This document shows positions 5,230-7,187 of a stretch of DNA of 7,187 nucleotides, in pieces. The DNA is from JALYOK01 sp031419835. Lineage in GTDB: Bacteria; Pseudomonadota; Gammaproteobacteria; Burkholderiales; JALYOK01. A program made the position numbers and the translations under genes. The stretch lies in assembly GCA_031419835.1 (NCBI GenBank), contig JANOLP010000048.1, positions 1 to 7,187 on the forward strand, written 5' to 3'. A model generated the notes under the pieces. That model had not been told where the DNA came from, did not search any database, and was given only the letters and a program-made list of their open reading frames with translations. The stretch's first letter is position 1. The number at the start of each line of letters is the position of its first letter.

Positions 5230-6411
5230 CTAATGCCAATCCGACATCACCCGCTTCATATAGCCATCGAACAACGGCACGGTAAAGCTGTTATCGCCAT
5301 GGGAAAGACTGTAGATCATGCCTTTGCTAATCAGCGTGGCGCGCGTGGGGGCGACACTTTGGACTTTCTTGTTTAGTAGCTGGGCGATATCACCGGATTT
5401 GTGCGGACCCGGCCCCAGTTCCGCCATGGCACGCAGGTACTTTTTCTCGGCCGGGGTGAGCCGATCGAAGCGTACCCGGAAGAAGCTATCGTCCAGATCG
5501 GAAATGGCCAGGTCCGTTGCCGCCACCGCGTCGTGCCGCGAAATTGGTGAGGCGACGGCGCAATCCCACGTATGCTTGCCCCACTCCTGCAAAAAATACG
5601 GATAGGCTTGCGTTTGCACCAGAATTTCGCGCAACGCCGCGTCGTCATAGTGGACGTTTTCTTTTTCCGCCGGCGCGACCAGCGCTTTTCTTGCCTCGGC
5701 GTCGGACAGGGCGCCGATCTTTGGATATTCGAACAGCCGTTCGGCGTACGATTTGGCCCGGCCGGCCCGACCCACCAGTTGCGGGAGCCCGGCGCCGATC
5801 AGCGCGACCGGCAATTGGTATTGCGCACATTTGTGCAAGGCGGTAATGAGCGCGGCGAATTCATCTTCGTCAACATATTGCAATTCGTCGATAAACAGCA
5901 CGACGGCCGTGGCCTTTTCTTTCGCCGCCCGTCCGATCACGGTCAAGAGATCGATTAAGTCATGTTCCAGATCGCCCGAATCGGCGACGCCTGACTCGCG
6001 ACCCAGCTCAATGCCCAATTCAACGTCTTGGTATTTGAGCTTCATTGCGCTGAAGAAGCCGCCCAATGCCCGCAGGGCTTTTTTAGCCAGATCGCCGCTG
6101 GCGGCCATCCGATCCAATTTTAGCAAGGCGGTCCGCAAAGGCGGAATCAACAGCGCCGGTAACGAACGCTTTTCCGGGGCCTCGATGGACACCACGACAA
6201 ATCCCCGCGCTTCCGAATCCTGCGCGATGCGCGTCAGCAAAACGGTTTTGCCCACCCCGCGCAGGCCTACCAGCAACAGGCTGCGCGCCGCCCGGCCGGC
6301 GCGGAATCGATCCAGGGCAATCGCCGCTTTTTCGATCATCTCGTCGCGCCCCGCGAGCTCAGGCGGCAAGGTCCCGGCACCGGGCGCATAGGGGTTGGTT
6401 CGGGCATCCAT
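5230..6411 (-). CDS. AAA/STAND-type ATPase with C-terminal winged helix
   Basis: The product has 393 residues. The Walker A P-loop is G49-L-R-G-V-G-K55-T56 and Walker B is L172-F-I-D175-E176, followed by L-Q-Y. A polar stretch A-L-I-G-A-G-L-P-Q-L after Walker B fits the sensor 1 strand. The C-terminal 76 residues (318-393) look like a winged helix, with A-E-K-K-Y-L and a K-S-G-D-I-A-Q-L-L turn. The arrangement is that of the Orc1/Cdc6-like and 'archaeal ATPase' branch, common as orphan regulators or nucleic-acid-linked switches in bacteria. The preceding N-P-Y-x-P-G and L-A-G-R-D-E motif (6-24) is typical of its N-terminus. The ATG at 6409-6411 has no clear Shine-Dalgarno. No partner gene follows; the next minus-strand items are the inverted-repeat element, the small ORF and higBA. 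Its substrate is unknown. Confidence 0.9.
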   Translation of the reverse strand: MDARTNPYAPGAGTLPPELAGRDEMIEKAAIALDRFRAGRAARSLLLVGLRGVGKTVLLTRIAQDSEARGFVVVSIEAPEKRSLPALLIPPLRTALLKLDRMAASGDLAKKALRALGGFFSAMKLKYQDVELGIELGRESGVADSGDLEHDLIDLLTVIGRAAKEKATAVVLFIDELQYVDEDEFAALITALHKCAQYQLPVALIGAGLPQLVGRAGRAKSYAERLFEYPKIGALSDAEARKALVAPAEKENVHYDDAALREILVQTQAYPYFLQEWGKHTWDCAVASPISRHDAVAATDLAISDLDDSFFRVRFDRLTPAEKKYLRAMAELGPGPHKSGDIAQLLNKKVQSVAPTRATLISKGMIYSLSHGDNSFTVPLFDGYMKRVMSDWH

Positions 6412-6521
6412 GGGCGGGTGTTTGATTGAAGTTAATACAAGTTAGGAATAATAACTAATTTAAGATAACTTTACTATACCCTTCCGTGCGCGGGCGCCGC
6501 CACGGTTCGTTGCGTTGACGT

Positions 6522-6597
6522 CACGCTTCCCGTAAATCCTCACCTCACCCCGGTACCCTCCCCGCCTACCCAAACATTCTTGCATTGCCTGACGTCG
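6522..6597 (-). repeat. Diverged direct repeat, copy B, right of the ATPase gene
   Basis: This is the partner of 4979-5047, in the same orientation. On the minus strand it encodes R-R-Q-A-M-Q-E and then R-G-E-V-R-I-Y-G-K, matching the small ORF beside copy A. An extra ~11 bp near its centre distinguishes it. Most conserved changes leave the peptide motif intact, which hints at past coding selection, though the frame has no good start. Confidence 0.55.
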
Positions 6598-6636
6598 TAC
6601 GAACACAATTTTTAACGACGAGAATCTTCTTCCCAT

Positions 6637-6652
6637 CGATAGCAACCTATCG
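6637..6652. other. Small perfect hairpin
   Basis: CGATAG-CAAC-CTATCG forms a 6-bp stem with a 4-nt loop, followed on the plus strand by TGTTTT. It is a weak terminator candidate at best. Its CGATA and TATCG ends equal the half-sites of the higBA operator, but with different spacing. Confidence 0.3.
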
Positions 6653-6746
6653 TGTTTTCGCCTAAACGTCGGGATGCCATCGCCGGTCAATCAATCTGGC
6701 GTCGATGGATCGCCCCGGTTTATGCGTAAACACGTATCGCAGTACC

Positions 6747-6883
6747 TCATGCTTTCCCATGCAACTCAGCATCCAGATACGCCCGCACCTGCTTGAGATT
6801 CTCAATGTCGCCGGCCATCATGCGCGCCATCGCCGTGCCGCCGGCGTATAGCGGCGCACGATTGAGCTTGCTGTCAAAGCGCT
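6747..6883 (-). pseudogene. Probable C-terminal remnant of an unrecognised gene
   Basis: An open frame of about 44 codons ends at a TGA at 6747-6749. Its amphipathic composition (A-G-D-I-E-N-L-K-Q-V-R-A-Y-L-D-A-E-L) reads like a genuine helical protein tail. It is preceded in frame by a TAG and has only short internal ATG starts, the best giving 27 residues without a Shine-Dalgarno. I do not recognise the family. Confidence 0.3.
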
Positions 6884-6909
6884 AATATAGTGATAGTTTG
6901 CGCTAATAT
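6879..6909. repeat. Short direct repeat, 21-nt period
   Basis: GCGCTAATAT occurs at 6879-6888 and again at 6900-6909, one 21-nt period apart, about two helical turns. Each copy supplies a TAG stop to the minus-strand frames on either side. It may be an operator pair or a scar of an insertion between two gene fragments. Confidence 0.4.
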
Positions 6910-7187
6910 CGCGAGATGGTTTTTGTGCCTTCGGGCGCCTCGGCGTAAATGTGCTGGAATTTGCGGCGCCGCAACAAGCGGCAGATTGACCAATCCAATA
7001 ACTCGGTCCAACGGCGTTGAACGTAGTTATCCGGCCCACGCATTAGCCACGGTAAATTTGTTCTCAAGAACTGCATGTCACTGGAGCCGAGTTCTTCGTC
7101 ATGCGCAAGTAGTCGAAGACCAGGCGCGTGCGGAAGCTGAGTTTGCGCATCAAAGTGGCGACGGATTGAGACGGTTTTTGTAAGGAC
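6903..7187 (-). pseudogene. Partial, unrecognised reading frame at the right edge
   Basis: A frame open from the window edge to a TAG at 6903-6905 gives 94 residues. It contains D-E-E-L-G-S-S-D-M-Q-F-L-R, then W-T-E-L-L-D-W and a basic segment L-L-R-R-R-K-F, which look like real protein. It has no start inside its plausible range and runs off the window, so it may be the end of an intact gene or a fragment. In another frame an M-R-K-L-S-F-R-T-R-L-V-F-D-Y-L-R segment (upstream part) also looks protein-like, so a frameshift near 7100 is possible. Product unknown. Confidence 0.35.

Larger units (their letters stand above)
6412..6746. other. Intergenic stretch upstream of the ATPase gene: AT-rich promoter zone and repeat copy B
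   Basis: Positions 6427-6479 are strikingly AT-rich against their surroundings and lie just upstream of the ATPase start. On the minus strand they offer -10-like words (TATAGT near 6473-6478, TATTAT near 6448-6453) but no convincing -35 at the right distance, so I do not fix a promoter. The rest holds repeat copy B and a small hairpin, listed separately. An open minus-strand frame at 6460-6690 exists but looks like repeat-derived sequence rather than a gene. Confidence 0.5.

Noticed and set aside
5517..6391. Plus-strand frames opposite the ATPase gene (5517-5846, 5572-5958, 5753-6391)
   Set aside because: They are antisense shadows of a gene with intact Walker motifs; their Arg/Pro/Ser-rich products look non-coding.

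Overview
The window reads as chromosomal DNA from a Gram-negative, probably beta- or gammaproteobacterium. That assignment rests on a type I-E CRISPR repeat of the E. coli-like kind, an exosortase-sorted (PEP-CTERM) surface protein, a GraT/HigB-type higBA toxin-antitoxin pair and sigma70-style promoters. It is inferred from family knowledge; there is no rRNA or housekeeping marker here. All protein genes I accept lie on the minus strand; only the CRISPR array reads on the plus strand.

Layout from left to right. Positions 1-331 are the trailer end of a type I-E CRISPR array: five 29-nt repeats (the first cut by the window edge), five 32-nt spacers, and a decayed final repeat still in the 61-nt register. 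No cas genes are present; they and the leader should lie to the left. Converging on the array end is a gene for a secreted 241-residue protein with four cysteines (347-1072), read from a GTG start with a good ribosome binding site and two possible promoters. About 0.8 kb without a convincing gene follows (1234-2056). Next is a 196-residue PEP-CTERM protein (2057-2647) with a textbook promoter, then a second gene-poor gap (2747-3177) holding two 12-bp palindromes.

Positions 3178-4906 form a compact minus-strand operon: higB toxin, higA antitoxin, then a 374-residue J-domain protein. Its promoter has an operator-like set of CGATA/TATCG half-sites overlapping the -10 and filling the spacer up to the -35, and is placed so that higB mRNA is probably leaderless. 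The coupling of a J-domain co-chaperone-like protein to higBA resembles, by inference only, the logic of toxin-antitoxin-chaperone modules that use SecB-like chaperones.

Upstream lie a possible 42-residue ORF, a 176-bp inverted-repeat element (5051-5226) and a 393-residue AAA/STAND-type ATPase with a C-terminal winged-helix-like region (5230-6411). The ATPase gene is flanked by two diverged copies of a ~70-bp sequence (4979-5047 and 6522-6597), in both of which the minus strand can encode a Q-A-M-Q ... R-G-E-V-R-x-Y-G-K peptide. This suggests decayed mobile or dispersed-repeat DNA around the gene. The right end (6747-7187) holds what look like remnants of one or two unrecognised genes, separated by a 21-nt-period direct repeat.

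The most interesting candidates are the higBA plus J-domain operon with its compact, probably leaderless, autoregulated promoter, and the repeat-flanked orphan ATPase next to it. A small accessory or defence-type island is plausible, but the sequence alone does not prove one.
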